A stretch of DNA of 64,000 nt from Proteus sp. FME41 (GCF_014897315.1 NZ_JABUYL010000010.1:1-64000); one strand, 5' to 3'. Counted from the first letter of the stretch, positions 45,081-54,120 are shown. Made by a program: numbers and translations. The notes: generated by a model from the sequence alone, not told the origin.

Positions 45081-45769
45081 ATTGGATTCCCTGTATTGTC
45101 TTTCCCTGCTTGCACCCCACTATGACTGTGTGTTGAACCGATATCCTTTCCGTTATGGCGCATCAAACCACCTTTAGAGTCGCTATGACCATTTACGGCG
45201 TAATTACCATTAACAGTGACATTGCCAGTGAATATCGTTTCAGGTGCATTGATTTCATATTTTGGGGCTTCTAATACAACTTTATCGTTATGAAGAGAGA
45301 AACAGACAGAGCCATCCATTGACTGAATAACTAATGCATCAATGTTCTTCCCATCAATAGCCCATCCTTTGATCGTGTCAGGAAAAAACATCGCATCACT
45401 AAACGAATGTAATCGTGTTGTGTTGGGCTGATCTTCCAATCCATTACGTTGAAAAATAAGGCTAATGTCTCGGTCGCTGGCCTTTAACCAGCCAAAATCA
45501 CCCGGTTTAATGGGCGCTCTAATAAAAAATCCGCCGCCTCCCAATCGAAACACGGGAATATTAGCAATCGGTGCCCGAGAGATTTTTTCATTATCTGTCG
45601 TCAACATCATGACTAAAGGCTTGATCATGGCTCGATTGGTTTGCTCATCATAATTAATAACCGTGGCGGGCAACATATCATCTGTACTCATCATTAAATG
45701 GCGAAATGCAGACGAAAAAGCCCCTGCCAGTGAGCCCACACTGGCAATATCATTATTAGGTTTACTCAT
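45077..45769 (-). CDS. Baseplate spike (membrane-puncturing) protein, Gp138/gpV-like
   Basis: A 230-residue central spike. An N-terminal OB-like domain (about 35-130, TVINYDEQTNRAMIKPLV) is followed by a beta-helical needle made of short repeats (NAPETIFTGNVTVNGNYAVNG). The extreme C-terminus contains HSHSGVQAGKDNTGNP: the HxH motif is the iron-binding tip seen in P2 gpV and phi92 gp138 spikes. It pierces the outer membrane of the target. Confidence 0.85.
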   Translation of the reverse strand: MSKPNNDIASVGSLAGAFSSAFRHLMMSTDDMLPATVINYDEQTNRAMIKPLVMMLTTDNEKISRAPIANIPVFRLGGGGFFIRAPIKPGDFGWLKASDRDISLIFQRNGLEDQPNTTRLHSFSDAMFFPDTIKGWAIDGKNIDALVIQSMDGSVCFSLHNDKVVLEAPKYEINAPETIFTGNVTVNGNYAVNGHSDSKGGLMRHNGKDIGSTHSHSGVQAGKDNTGNPI

Positions 45770-45771
45770 AA

Positions 45772-46584
45772 TTAAGCTCGTTTACACGTTGCGGTATAAG
45801 TGAAATCTGCATCATGTGAAGCAACTTTAAATTCAAGTTGTTCAATAATGTAATCACCATTTAGTGAGGTATTTAATTTGCTATCAAGGCGAAGCATTCC
45901 GCCTAATTCAGAGGTGCTATCGATAAGATAACTCACCGTTAAGCCACTCTCAGTGGCTTTGGGAATACCAATCATGCCTGAATTCATATTCAAAATACGA
46001 AACCGGCTTTTTAATGCTTTATCATCATCTTTTACGAATAACGTATCATCATCAATAAAAGCTTTAACATTTCCCGACTCTTGTAAACGCTCTATTTGAT
46101 GTAATGCAGAGCCACAATAATACCAATTAGCAATATTCTTATCAGTTGCCTGAAAATCCAATTTCACACCGCAATCATTAGCAATAGTTAACGCGATTTC
46201 ACTCAATTTTTGAATTGCGCCACCACTAGAAGAAATAATTTTCCCAGAACAATGGTGGCTAGTTTTTGCAGATAACGTTACGGTGACATCCGGAGGAGAG
46301 TCTATTTCGGCACTGACAATATCGCCAATAAAAAGTGAGAATAGCCCAGAGTTAATTCGACCAACTTCTAAATAAAGTCGTCGAACTTGCTTATTTTTAT
46401 TATAAGGACTTGTTTCCGTCAGCAAATAATCTCTTGTCTCGGTATTAAGCCCTGTAATAGCGATTTTACATTCGTTTTGTAATGGATTTGCATATTTCTT
46501 TCCTCCTGCTGATATACGCAATCCTTCATACCATTGAAGCCTTTCACCGACCTCAATCCCCACCCTTATTCGCCGAAGATCCAT
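45772..46584 (-). CDS. Baseplate hub protein
   Basis: A protein of about 270 aa directly upstream of the spike gene, the position of the gp27/gpD-like hub. It starts MDLRRIRVGIEVGERLQWYEGL. The start at 46584 is preferred, with GGAG 8 nt upstream; the ATG at 46590 is too near the SD. It overlaps the end of the plug gene by 32 nt. Assignment from gene order and weak family resemblance. Confidence 0.7.
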   Translation of the reverse strand: MDLRRIRVGIEVGERLQWYEGLRISAGGKKYANPLQNECKIAITGLNTETRDYLLTETSPYNKNKQVRRLYLEVGRINSGLFSLFIGDIVSAEIDSPPDVTVTLSAKTSHHCSGKIISSSGGAIQKLSEIALTIANDCGVKLDFQATDKNIANWYYCGSALHQIERLQESGNVKAFIDDDTLFVKDDDKALKSRFRILNMNSGMIGIPKATESGLTVSYLIDSTSELGGMLRLDSKLNTSLNGDYIIEQLEFKVASHDADFTYTATCKRA

Positions 46585-46873
46585 CTTCATGACTCCAATA
46601 CACTAATGATTGTGTTTTTGTAAATTCCTCATACCACGGCAAAGCATCATTTTCTGTGAGAAACATTAAATTAATTCCCTGGTTTAAATAGCGATAAGGA
46701 ATAATAGGTGTATTAGCAACTAAGCGAATACCTGTCATAAGCAGTTCACCGTCTCGCTCAATATCACAAAACATTGTTTGATTAGCGATTTTTAGCGTAA
46801 ATGTCCAATCAACACTGGCTATTTCGACAGAAAATCGCTGATTAGGAATAGCTTGTAATGGAATAACTTGCAT
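46553..46873 (-). CDS. Phage baseplate plug protein
   Basis: A 106-residue protein starting MQVIPLQAIPNQRFSVEI, a beginning seen in the baseplate plug family, with the segment LLMTGIRLVANTPIIPYRYL. It should sit inside the baseplate near the hub. Gene order (tape measure, hub-proximal protein, plug, hub, spike) is as in other contractile tails of this type. Confidence 0.75.
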   Translation of the reverse strand: MQVIPLQAIPNQRFSVEIASVDWTFTLKIANQTMFCDIERDGELLMTGIRLVANTPIIPYRYLNQGINLMFLTENDALPWYEEFTKTQSLVYWSHEDGSSANKGGD

Positions 46874-46885
46874 TTTATCTATCTC

Positions 46886-47374
46886 CTATTTTTCTTTTTT
46901 TCCTACTTGTGTTGATTTTTTACTTTTGACATTTCCACGATTGACTGTTGAGGTTTGCTTTGGTTTTTGAGTCGATTTAGAAGATTTTTTATTATATTCA
47001 GGCTCTATTGTTTTCCATTCTGTAAATTTAAGCTTTAATTCGATGACATTCACTTTTTGGGGATCCTCATCGTGAGTCAGACTTTCTAACAACATCGGTT
47101 GATAGGTTCTGACTCTAGTTTGAATTCCCACTAATGTATGTTCGTCATAAAGCTGCTTTATAATAGAATAACGATCCGCAATATCACCCGTTAGTAGTAA
47201 CTCGACGCCTATACTAATCGGATTAATAATGACGTGGTCGCTACGATTTTCACCATTTTCAACCGCAAATTTAATGACTTGATGACTATCAGTAATTGAA
47301 ACTTTCATCGGATTAACGCTATCAAATAGTGTTGCGAATGACTCTAAATCAAAAATTCTAACTTCAGTTATCAT
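46886..47374 (-). CDS. Tail/baseplate hub-proximal protein
   Basis: A 162-residue protein between the tape measure and plug genes. It has a globular N-terminal part (about 1-120, MITEVRIFDLESFATLFDSV) and a Lys/Ser/Thr-rich basic tail (KKSSKSTQKPKQTSTVNRG). No precise homologue recognised. The position suggests a tail tube-baseplate connector. Confidence 0.65.
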   Translation of the reverse strand: MITEVRIFDLESFATLFDSVNPMKVSITDSHQVIKFAVENGENRSDHVIINPISIGVELLLTGDIADRYSIIKQLYDEHTLVGIQTRVRTYQPMLLESLTHDEDPQKVNVIELKLKFTEWKTIEPEYNKKSSKSTQKPKQTSTVNRGNVKSKKSTQVGKKEK

Positions 47375-47376
47375 AG

Positions 47377-49680
47377 TTAAGCCTTTCCTCCGCTAGAATA
47401 ATGCTCTGATATTTCTTTAGAGGCTTTATTTTTCAATGTCTCATCAAGAACTTTTGCAACAGCAACGCCATCAGTCGCTTGTGTTTCAATTCTGATTTCA
47501 CCAATTTGAACATTACTTTCATTTTTAATGCTTGATTGGTTACTGATCATTTGGCTGGTCATCGGGTTTAAACTATTTATTGAAGATAGTGTTAATCCAT
47601 TATTTAACGCATTGACATCTTGTATTGGATTATAGTGTCGTACTGCTGGATTTGATTGTGGCATGGTATAATTGAGACTGCCCTCATCAGATAATTTTCG
47701 CTCTACTTTTTGAACAACCGTGATCTTTTTTTCAGTATCCTCCATTCCCAAAAAGCTTTTTGCTGATTGCCAAATCCCTTTTATCGAATCAATACCCTCA
47801 TTAACCCACCCTAATATTTTTTCTATATATTCCCACATCCAATTAAACACACTGACCACTGCATCGGAGACAAAAATAAAAATACTAATAATTGATTGTC
47901 CCCACTCAATAATATTATTAATGCCTGCATTAAGAACTATAACAAATTGATTAAATGCATCTGAAATAAAATCCCAAGCTGCAACAACAACGTCCGCAAT
48001 AAAGCTTGCTGCAATTTTTAAATATTCAAAAAACGATTGCCATACACTCCATAACGCCATAATCGTTTCTTTCAATACTGGGTATTGATCCAAAATACTG
48101 CCTATCATTGAATCATTACCATTAATGAAATTCATAATATCGTCATAGACCAGCTTAAATGCTGCAGCTAATACACCAATGACCGCCGCAATGGCTAAAA
48201 TAGGCAGCGCAGTGGCAAGTGTAGCAACTGCCGCAGATACCATTGCGGGTAAATAATAAATAGCAACCGCACTACCAATCGCTGAAAAAAAACCAATAAC
48301 AAAATCTTTATTCTCAATACAAAAATTAACTAATTTATCAAACCACGTTATTCCTTTTGCAAGAACGGGAATGATTATCTCCAAAAAGTTATTTTTTAAT
48401 TGTGCCGCTAATTGATCAAATTTATTCATTACGGCATTAAGTTGAATAGAGCTTTCGATACTTTCATCATTAATACCAGAGAATTGCTTTTGCACGCCCA
48501 TTGTTCGCTCTAATTCTTCGCGACCTTTCATCATTAATTCAATGGTTTTTTCATCCACAACACCCAATTTTTCTAACTCTTTTTGGGCGCCTTCAAAGTT
48601 CATTCCTTTGACTTTATCTGCGGTTTGCAAAAGTTGTTCGATAGGATCTTCTGTATCATTAAATGCATTCGCCATTGCTGTTAAATCGGCTTGAGCGGCT
48701 TCTTTTGTGCCCCCCATTTCAGCCATAGCACCCGAAAAAGCATCGATATCGATAGCTGCGATACCTATTTTTTTACTCAGTTTATCTAACGACTCTATTT
48801 CTTTGGCGCGATCTAATGAAGCAGAAAAAACTTTTTGCAAAGTTCCCATAATATCCTTAACACCAGTAGCGTTAAGAATATAATCCTTCATTTTTCCTAC
48901 GATTTTTTGATAGCTTTTACCTGTTTCATCAACACTATCACCTAATCGACGTTGAGCCTTTGCTTCTTTAACGGCAGCCTCAATACCTTGCGTTTGCATT
49001 GTGTTAATAAAAATATCGTAATCAGCACCTAATTGTTTAATCAGTGCGTCGATAGCCATTTTACTTTCTTTATTTTTCTTCTCGGCTTCAGTTAACGATC
49101 CCAATTCACTATTTAGTGAGGATAGTTGATCCTCCATTGCATCATATTCAGCATTGAGACTTGCTAAAATATGGGCTTCAGCTGCGCCATTATTATTGAC
49201 CAATCCTCTTTGGTAATCTAACACCGACATAGAACCTTTTAGAAAGTCAATACTTTGTGTCACTGAATTAATCTTGTCTTGAGTGTCACTAATATTAAGG
49301 TCAATATTTATTGGCTCATTAAGTGATAAACCCAACATACCCACTAAGATTTCTTGCAAGAATTTATCAAACTCTTGCGTTCCCATTAGTGCGCTTTTAA
49401 CAATACTTTGAATTGAATTTTCTATGGTGACAGAAGCACTTGTAATTTCATCACTATTAAATGAAATACTTATGTCATGATCTTCAGGTAATTCACCAAG
49501 ATTGAGATGAATTTCTTGAACAAAGTTATAGAAACTAGTAATACCGTTTGACACACCTTGCTCAATATTTTTCATTTCAGCAAGGATTTCATCTGCTGAT
49601 TTTCTGATATTTGTTAATGCGCTATCAGATACTTCAGCCTCCAACATCAGTACCTGAGAAAATACCTGTAATAGAGACAT
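47377..49680 (-). CDS. Tail tape measure protein
   Basis: A 767-residue protein with long helical stretches, amphipathic Gln/Lys/Glu-rich N-terminal part, hydrophobic helices in the middle (about 455-515, ATLATALPILAIAAVIGVLA) and a Gly/Ser-rich end. These are the usual properties of a tape measure. At the common ratio of about 0.15 nm per residue it predicts a tail near 115 nm. Its ATG overlaps the stop of the -1 frame chaperone extension (TAATG), so it is translationally coupled to it. Confidence 0.88.
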   Translation of the reverse strand: MSLLQVFSQVLMLEAEVSDSALTNIRKSADEILAEMKNIEQGVSNGITSFYNFVQEIHLNLGELPEDHDISISFNSDEITSASVTIENSIQSIVKSALMGTQEFDKFLQEILVGMLGLSLNEPINIDLNISDTQDKINSVTQSIDFLKGSMSVLDYQRGLVNNNGAAEAHILASLNAEYDAMEDQLSSLNSELGSLTEAEKKNKESKMAIDALIKQLGADYDIFINTMQTQGIEAAVKEAKAQRRLGDSVDETGKSYQKIVGKMKDYILNATGVKDIMGTLQKVFSASLDRAKEIESLDKLSKKIGIAAIDIDAFSGAMAEMGGTKEAAQADLTAMANAFNDTEDPIEQLLQTADKVKGMNFEGAQKELEKLGVVDEKTIELMMKGREELERTMGVQKQFSGINDESIESSIQLNAVMNKFDQLAAQLKNNFLEIIIPVLAKGITWFDKLVNFCIENKDFVIGFFSAIGSAVAIYYLPAMVSAAVATLATALPILAIAAVIGVLAAAFKLVYDDIMNFINGNDSMIGSILDQYPVLKETIMALWSVWQSFFEYLKIAASFIADVVVAAWDFISDAFNQFVIVLNAGINNIIEWGQSIISIFIFVSDAVVSVFNWMWEYIEKILGWVNEGIDSIKGIWQSAKSFLGMEDTEKKITVVQKVERKLSDEGSLNYTMPQSNPAVRHYNPIQDVNALNNGLTLSSINSLNPMTSQMISNQSSIKNESNVQIGEIRIETQATDGVAVAKVLDETLKNKASKEISEHYSSGGKA

Positions 49681-49910
49681 TATCTCTCCTTTGACGCCGC
49701 AAGCGCCTCGTTATAACGATTGGTAATTGCGATCTCCCACAGATCAAAGGCTTCCTCTAGATCTATGGTTGTTTTGAGTTCGGTGAAGGAGGCGAAACCT
49801 GCGGAGATGATGACTGCAAAGAAGCCATCAGCGTTTTTATAATCGACGGGAGAGAACCGCTGAACTTGCCTAGAAGGTATTGTAGGAAATTTTGGCTCCC
49901 GTCTTTGCCG
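49680..49910 (-). CDS. Frame-shifted extension of tail assembly chaperone (-1 frame)
   Basis: An open -1 frame of 76 codons overlapping and extending beyond the chaperone gene. It contains DGFFAVIISAGFASFTEL and AFDLWEIAITNRYNEALAAS, both protein-like, and ends in TAA overlapping the tape measure ATG. The frame has no ATG, GTG or TTG start after its last upstream stop, so it can be expressed only by frameshifting. A canonical slippery heptamer T-TTT-TTC in the zero frame lies at 49910-49916. The fusion would be about 180 aa. The slip position could also be a later A-rich site (ATA AAA ACG). Confidence 0.72.
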   Translation of the reverse strand, partial: RQRREPKFPTIPSRQVQRFSPVDYKNADGFFAVIISAGFASFTELKTTIDLEEAFDLWEIAITNRYNEALAASKER

Positions 49911-50221
49911 AAAAAACTGGTGTTGTACTTCAGCATTTCGAGTTCAAGACGAATTAAAGCTTCCCCATCAGGTACATGATTATCAATTAATGTACTGGTT
50001 TTTAGGTAAATCTCTTGCCCTTCTTTTTCAACTGCCACATAAGCCATCATTTTTAACATGGCTTCTTTGCTGACGTCATAATCACCAATTTTAGGCGCAT
50101 TTGATAAAGGGTATTTAGCGAGAATTTCTCGCCCAATCGTTGCGGGTAATCGGCTAATAATAAAAGTATGTTCTTCACGGTCACTATCAATAACCGTGAT
50201 CTCTTTTGGTTTAATTAACAT
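49763..50221 (-). CDS. Tail assembly chaperone
   Basis: A 152-residue protein located between tube and tape measure, the position of the lambda G protein. It starts MLIKPKEITVIDSDREEHTF, with SRLPATIGREILAKYP, and ends in a Pro/Ser-rich tail. Tail chaperones coat the tape measure during assembly and usually have a minor longer form made by -1 frameshift, for which sequence evidence exists here. Confidence 0.8.
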   Translation of the reverse strand: MLIKPKEITVIDSDREEHTFIISRLPATIGREILAKYPLSNAPKIGDYDVSKEAMLKMMAYVAVEKEGQEIYLKTSTLIDNHVPDGEALIRLELEMLKYNTSFFGKDGSQNFLQYLLGKFSGSLPSIIKTLMASLQSSSPQVSPPSPNSKQP

Positions 50222-50234
50222 GATTAAATTCCAT

Positions 50235-50256
50235 AAAAAAGGCGGCCTAAGCCGCC
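50235..50256 (-). terminator. Intrinsic terminator inside the tail operon
   Basis: GGCGGC-CTAA-GCCGCC (50241-50256). On the leftward strand the stem is followed by six T (50240-50235). It lies between the tube gene and the chaperone gene. Confidence 0.85.
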
Positions 50257-50283
50257 ATAAATGAATAAGAATAACGCTAAAAA

Positions 50284-50736
50284 TTAACGTGCTCTGACAC
50301 GATCAAAATCTTGGAAAATAAAGGTGTATTGCTTAGATTTAAAACGAGCATTATTTGAAATTGAATTACCACGGCTACCATTAGTAATTCGACCATTACG
50401 AGCGGTGGTAATAGAGCCATCACCATACGAAGCCACTAGTGTAATAATATCGCTTGCATGACGGCGTCCTCGTCTTGCCGTATTTGCATCAAGCAAAATA
50501 GCTAAGTTCTCATCCTCTTCACTACCCGCTAACACATTAATCGTCACTGTTTGAGGTGTAGGCGCCGACCAACTCACTAAATTACCATTAATATCTACTG
50601 CGGTTGCTGTAATATCGACAGGCGGTAAATCTAATGGATCACCCTCATCAGAAAATGTGGTAATAGGAATACCTGCTGGAAATGTGTTGCTTGCCTGAAT
50701 AATTAAACTCAGACCTGTTGCTGAAATATCGTTCAT
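50284..50736 (-). CDS. Tail tube protein (DUF3277-like)
   Basis: A 150-residue protein directly after the sheath gene. Features MNDISATGLSLIIQASNTFP, RRGRRHASDIITLVASYGDG and GNSISNNARFKSKQYTFIFQ are those of the DUF3277 tube family as I remember it. Major structural protein of the inner tube. Confidence 0.78.
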   Translation of the reverse strand: MNDISATGLSLIIQASNTFPAGIPITTFSDEGDPLDLPPVDITATAVDINGNLVSWSAPTPQTVTINVLAGSEEDENLAILLDANTARRGRRHASDIITLVASYGDGSITTARNGRITNGSRGNSISNNARFKSKQYTFIFQDFDRVRAR

Positions 50737-50746
50737 TGTTTGTTCC

Positions 50747-52234
50747 TTAAACTAAATTATGTGAGCCTTCAACTTTACGAACCCAATCGCCTTTACCGTA
50801 AATTAATACATATTTCATAGTGTATTCTGGTAAATTAGACGGGCCTGTTTCTTCAACAATTTCAGCGTTGTACCAATAACCTTTATTTTGTACATCGTGC
50901 CACGCTAAATCATCACCTGCAGTATCTGTAATTGCGATTTTTTGTACTTCAGTCAGCGTTTTACCAATAAGAATAGTGCCATTATTTAATGCTTTCGTAA
51001 CAGCGCCGGCAATAACCATCATCGCTCTTGCTTCACCATCTTTATTAGCTGGAATACCGCGAGTGGAGAGTAATAAGCTTAACCATTGCTGTGCGATATA
51101 GGCTTTTAGCCATTGCTCATTAGTATGAACACTCATATCTAATGGATTAGACGCATTCCCACATAAAAAACCACGTTGATAAAAACGAATATCAGTACCA
51201 GTAACCGCCGTTTCACCGTAATAGTTCACGCGTAATTTATCTAATCGATCTGCCGCAATATCAGTTTTAACTTGAGATGGGAAAGTAATACCGAATTGGC
51301 GATACATATAGTTAGTGGTCGCGTTTGTGCGATCAAAATCTGTTGCCGCCATAATTGCCATTGGTAACGCTTGAACAAAAAAGCCCTCATCTGTTTTTAA
51401 GTTTAAGCCTGTCGATGCTGTACCGATTAATGCTTTGCTATAGATTTCAGCTTGTTTATCTGGCACTGATAAATAGAGCTGATATTTAATATTCTCTCCT
51501 GCAACATATTCGGCTAATTCAACACTTTGCTCTACCGAAAGTTCAGTTAAAAATGTCGCACTACCAAATGAATCAGAAATCACTTCTGCTGCAGTAAATG
51601 CTTGAAGAGCCGTTTGTGCAGTATTACCTTCTGACGCTTCACCATCACTTAATCCCATAGCATCAGCTAAAGGGGAATGTTCCATCGTAATCGTCACTTT
51701 TTCTTGTACGCCGCCACTTATTAAAAAAGCACCATCAAGTGCATTAAACGTGACATAACAACTTGCAAATTGCGCTTCACTTTCAGCATTTAACTTAGCT
51801 TGAATAAGAGAGGCAATATCAGCGTAAGATTCAACCTCTGTAAGAGAAATACCGGTGATATTTTTAGCGATATCACCGATAGTCAAAATAAATGCCCCCT
51901 CTTCAATTAGCTTTAATTTATCAAGCGTTGCTGCTGGCGTACCAAATAATGTCGGTGCTCGACCTACAGGTTCAAAAGAGGCAATTTGTAGCTCTTTGGG
52001 TTTACTAATAGGTGCAGGGCTAACATAACTAAAATATTGGCGAGCAAATTTTGCTTCTGCCGATGCAGCTCCCAAAAATTCATCCACTTGGCCACTGGCA
52101 AATTCAAGTACTTTACCTGCTGGAATTTTAGGGTTTGTTGAGAAAATACGGGCTGTCAGTTTGCGCATAGGTGCAGCGGATGCACCAACAACCGCGCTCG
52201 CAATATCAATATAGCGAGTTTGTTTAATAGACAT
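50747..52234 (-). CDS. Contractile tail sheath protein (DUF3383)
   Basis: A 495-residue protein of the DUF3383 sheath family: N-terminal SIKQTRYIDIASAVVGASAA, YFSYVSPAPISKPKELQIA in the first third, TNYMYRQFGITFPSQVKTDI and a C-terminal ETGPSNLPEYTMKYVLIYGK. The presence of a sheath makes the tail contractile (myovirus-like, R-type). Confidence 0.87.
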   Translation of the reverse strand: MSIKQTRYIDIASAVVGASAAPMRKLTARIFSTNPKIPAGKVLEFASGQVDEFLGAASAEAKFARQYFSYVSPAPISKPKELQIASFEPVGRAPTLFGTPAATLDKLKLIEEGAFILTIGDIAKNITGISLTEVESYADIASLIQAKLNAESEAQFASCYVTFNALDGAFLISGGVQEKVTITMEHSPLADAMGLSDGEASEGNTAQTALQAFTAAEVISDSFGSATFLTELSVEQSVELAEYVAGENIKYQLYLSVPDKQAEIYSKALIGTASTGLNLKTDEGFFVQALPMAIMAATDFDRTNATTNYMYRQFGITFPSQVKTDIAADRLDKLRVNYYGETAVTGTDIRFYQRGFLCGNASNPLDMSVHTNEQWLKAYIAQQWLSLLLSTRGIPANKDGEARAMMVIAGAVTKALNNGTILIGKTLTEVQKIAITDTAGDDLAWHDVQNKGYWYNAEIVEETGPSNLPEYTMKYVLIYGKGDWVRKVEGSHNLV

Positions 52235-52242
52235 ATTTATCC

Positions 52243-52755
52243 TTAAATACGAAATAGATTAGAAATAAGTAAATTTGTTGCAGCAGTGTCTAAAGATAAC
52301 GTACTGAAAAAAGTAATATTGAAATCAAATGAAGGATTATGCTCATAGCTATTTCCAGCATTCATTATCGGCGCTCGTCTAATTTCGCTCGCTCGTTGTA
52401 TCCCTATTCCCACTTTTCTCATTGATTCAACAAAAGACAGCGAATTAATAATCATTCGAGTCATTCGAACTAAATCGCCTGCTGTTAAATTTGGATATTG
52501 TTTAATAAAACCTTGAACTTGAAACGTTAATTCGAACAGTTGTTGTTCTTTGTGGTTTGCATTATTACCTTGAATATTATAATTTCTTTTTTGCCAACCT
52601 TGGCCAACCTCCTTTATAGGAAAGAACATAACAATATTATTATCTTTTATTTTCTCCGGCTGAAAACCAGCAATAACTTCAACATTAATATCTTCTAATT
52701 TAAATTGTTTTAATAGTTGTCCACGAATGGCAATATTAATATCATTATCTTTCAT
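52243..52755 (-). CDS. Tail terminator / neck protein (gp12-like, LIC_12616 family)
   Basis: A 170-residue protein starting MKDNDINIAIRGQLLKQF, containing a region ending FNITFFSTLSLDTAATNLLI, similar to neck or terminator proteins found upstream of DUF3383 sheath genes. It would cap the tube end. This is the only possible neck gene; no head-joining or capsid gene lies beyond it. Confidence 0.7.
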   Translation of the reverse strand: MKDNDINIAIRGQLLKQFKLEDINVEVIAGFQPEKIKDNNIVMFFPIKEVGQGWQKRNYNIQGNNANHKEQQLFELTFQVQGFIKQYPNLTAGDLVRMTRMIINSLSFVESMRKVGIGIQRASEIRRAPIMNAGNSYEHNPSFDFNITFFSTLSLDTAATNLLISNLFRI

Positions 52756-52833
52756 TCCACCTCCTTAATATAATGCTCCTTTTATTTAAAATCAATTGAT
52801 TATTTTTATTTTATAAATCGTATAAAAATATTT

Positions 52834-53283
52834 TTAATTAATACATTCTTGGCGAATATAATCTTGTAAACCTAAAATTATCTGTTCTGACTGCGCAATT
52901 CGTTCTCTGAGTAACCAATAATTTCGGATAGCGGTGTCAGTAGGTCTGGCGGTGTTTGCATCATCCAAGCCGGTGGTGGAGGCGGTGGATATTTTTGGAC
53001 ACTCGGCGTTGATGTACACCCTATCAGGAGTGCGCTCACTACGATCACGCAACTCATTAATTTCTTTTTTTGCATGAGAAAGTTCCTGCAAATAATGATT
53101 ATCAAGCTGATTAAGTCGATTAACTCTTAATTGATACTCTTTATTTTCTGCAATTTGTTGAATAAGTGATTGATTAATATTATCGTATTCCTGTTTTAAG
53201 GATTTGTTTTTATCAATTAACCAAACCAATCCCGCACCTAAGCATAAAATAATTATTACCATTATTCTTGATAAAGGTTTCAT
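52834..53283 (-). CDS. Spanin inner-membrane subunit (Rz-like)
   Basis: A 149-residue protein with an N-terminal membrane anchor (about 6-23, RIMVIIILCLGAGLVWLI) and a long coiled periplasmic domain rich in Gln, Asn and Glu. With the nested lipoprotein gene in another frame it forms a spanin that fuses the two membranes in the last step of lysis. The start at 53283 (MKPLSRIM) just precedes the lysozyme stop. Confidence 0.83.
   Translation of the reverse strand: MKPLSRIMVIIILCLGAGLVWLIDKNKSLKQEYDNINQSLIQQIAENKEYQLRVNRLNQLDNHYLQELSHAKKEINELRDRSERTPDRVYINAECPKISTASTTGLDDANTARPTDTAIRNYWLLRERIAQSEQIILGLQDYIRQECIN
52878..53075 (-). CDS. Spanin outer-membrane lipoprotein (Rz1-like), nested in Rz
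   Basis: A 65-residue lipoprotein encoded in a different frame entirely inside the Rz gene. Start MQKKKLMSCVIVVSALLIGC gives a signal with lipobox LIGC. The mature part has a Pro run (PPPPPPAW), a hallmark of Rz1. The chosen ATG at 53075 gives a basic N-terminus; a longer frame to 53105 exists. Confidence 0.82.
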   Translation of the reverse strand: MQKKKLMSCVIVVSALLIGCTSTPSVQKYPPPPPPAWMMQTPPDLLTPLSEIIGYSENELRSQNR

Positions 53284-53684
53284 AATAATAACCAAGCATC
53301 TTCAAAAACTTTCTCAGAATAAGGTTGGTAGCCAAGTTCAATATTAACAATCGCTACTGCTAAAGGAATAGTGACATTTTTTAATTGCGTATTAACAGGA
53401 GTATCAATTTCAATATCTATTTCTTTTGAAGCACGGTTAATATAGCCTATTGTATTATTCTCGTTAGGCGGTGCATAACGATTAATAATAGTTTTAATAG
53501 TATTTAAACCATATTTTTTTTGATACGTTTGCAATAATTTGTAGATAGCTCTTATTCCATATTCTGGTGAAATAAATTGGCAAAAGTCTTTATCTGTTTG
53601 TTCAGCAGATAATCCTTGCCATTTCGAACCATGCCGAATATTACCAGGATTATTATTGCGTTCACCTCGTGCTATTTTAGCCAT
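53280..53684 (-). CDS. Endolysin (P5-type lytic enzyme)
   Basis: A 134-residue protein beginning GERNNNPGNIRHGSKWQGL, the motif of structural protein P5/lytic transglycosylase-like phage muralytic enzymes, with GIRAIYKLLQTYQKKYGL. It cuts the peptidoglycan during release. Between holin and Rz genes, overlapping the holin by 8 nt. AGGAG upstream. Confidence 0.8.
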   Translation of the reverse strand: MAKIARGERNNNPGNIRHGSKWQGLSAEQTDKDFCQFISPEYGIRAIYKLLQTYQKKYGLNTIKTIINRYAPPNENNTIGYINRASKEIDIEIDTPVNTQLKNVTIPLAVAIVNIELGYQPYSEKVFEDAWLLL

Positions 53685-53985
53685 TTTTAACTCCTGCTCT
53701 TCCTTTAAGGAGTTTACTCACGGAATCTACTCCGACGTAACCAATAAATACACTGGCTAAGTAAGCAAACTCATGATTAATATTAAACAAAATTAAAATA
53801 TCTTTAATGAACCAAGCAAACATTGCACACATCAGCCCATCTATAGAGGTTTGTTTCCATCCTCCGCCGTTATATAAACCTCGAAGAATAGCCATTCCTC
53901 CAGCTAGAGAAGCTGATATTCCTTGTTCTTTCATTGAAGAAAGGGCAATAAATATCTGTTCCCATAAATCTGGATTTTCTTTCAT
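53677..53985 (-). CDS. Phage holin (LydA-like)
   Basis: A 102-residue membrane protein with about three hydrophobic segments, beginning MKENPDLWEQIFIALSS and containing GMAILRGLYNGGGW, typical of the LydA/lambda-like holin family. It makes holes in the inner membrane that release the lytic enzyme. First gene after the late promoter region. Confidence 0.8.
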   Translation of the reverse strand: MKENPDLWEQIFIALSSMKEQGISASLAGGMAILRGLYNGGGWKQTSIDGLMCAMFAWFIKDILILFNINHEFAYLASVFIGYVGVDSVSKLLKGRAGVKNG

Positions 53986-54120
53986 TGTTTCTCATGGCTT
54001 ACCTCCAAATAGGAGGAAATGTAATAAATAAGATACTCATCTACTGCGCTTAAATTTAAGTACGGTTTTAACATGAGTATGTTTATGTTTTATTTATCTA
54101 ATTAGATAAATGGCTGATAT

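Noticed and set aside
49680..49910. A separate gene overlapping the chaperone
   Set aside because: The frame has no usable start codon after its upstream stop, so I treat it as a frameshift product rather than an independent gene.
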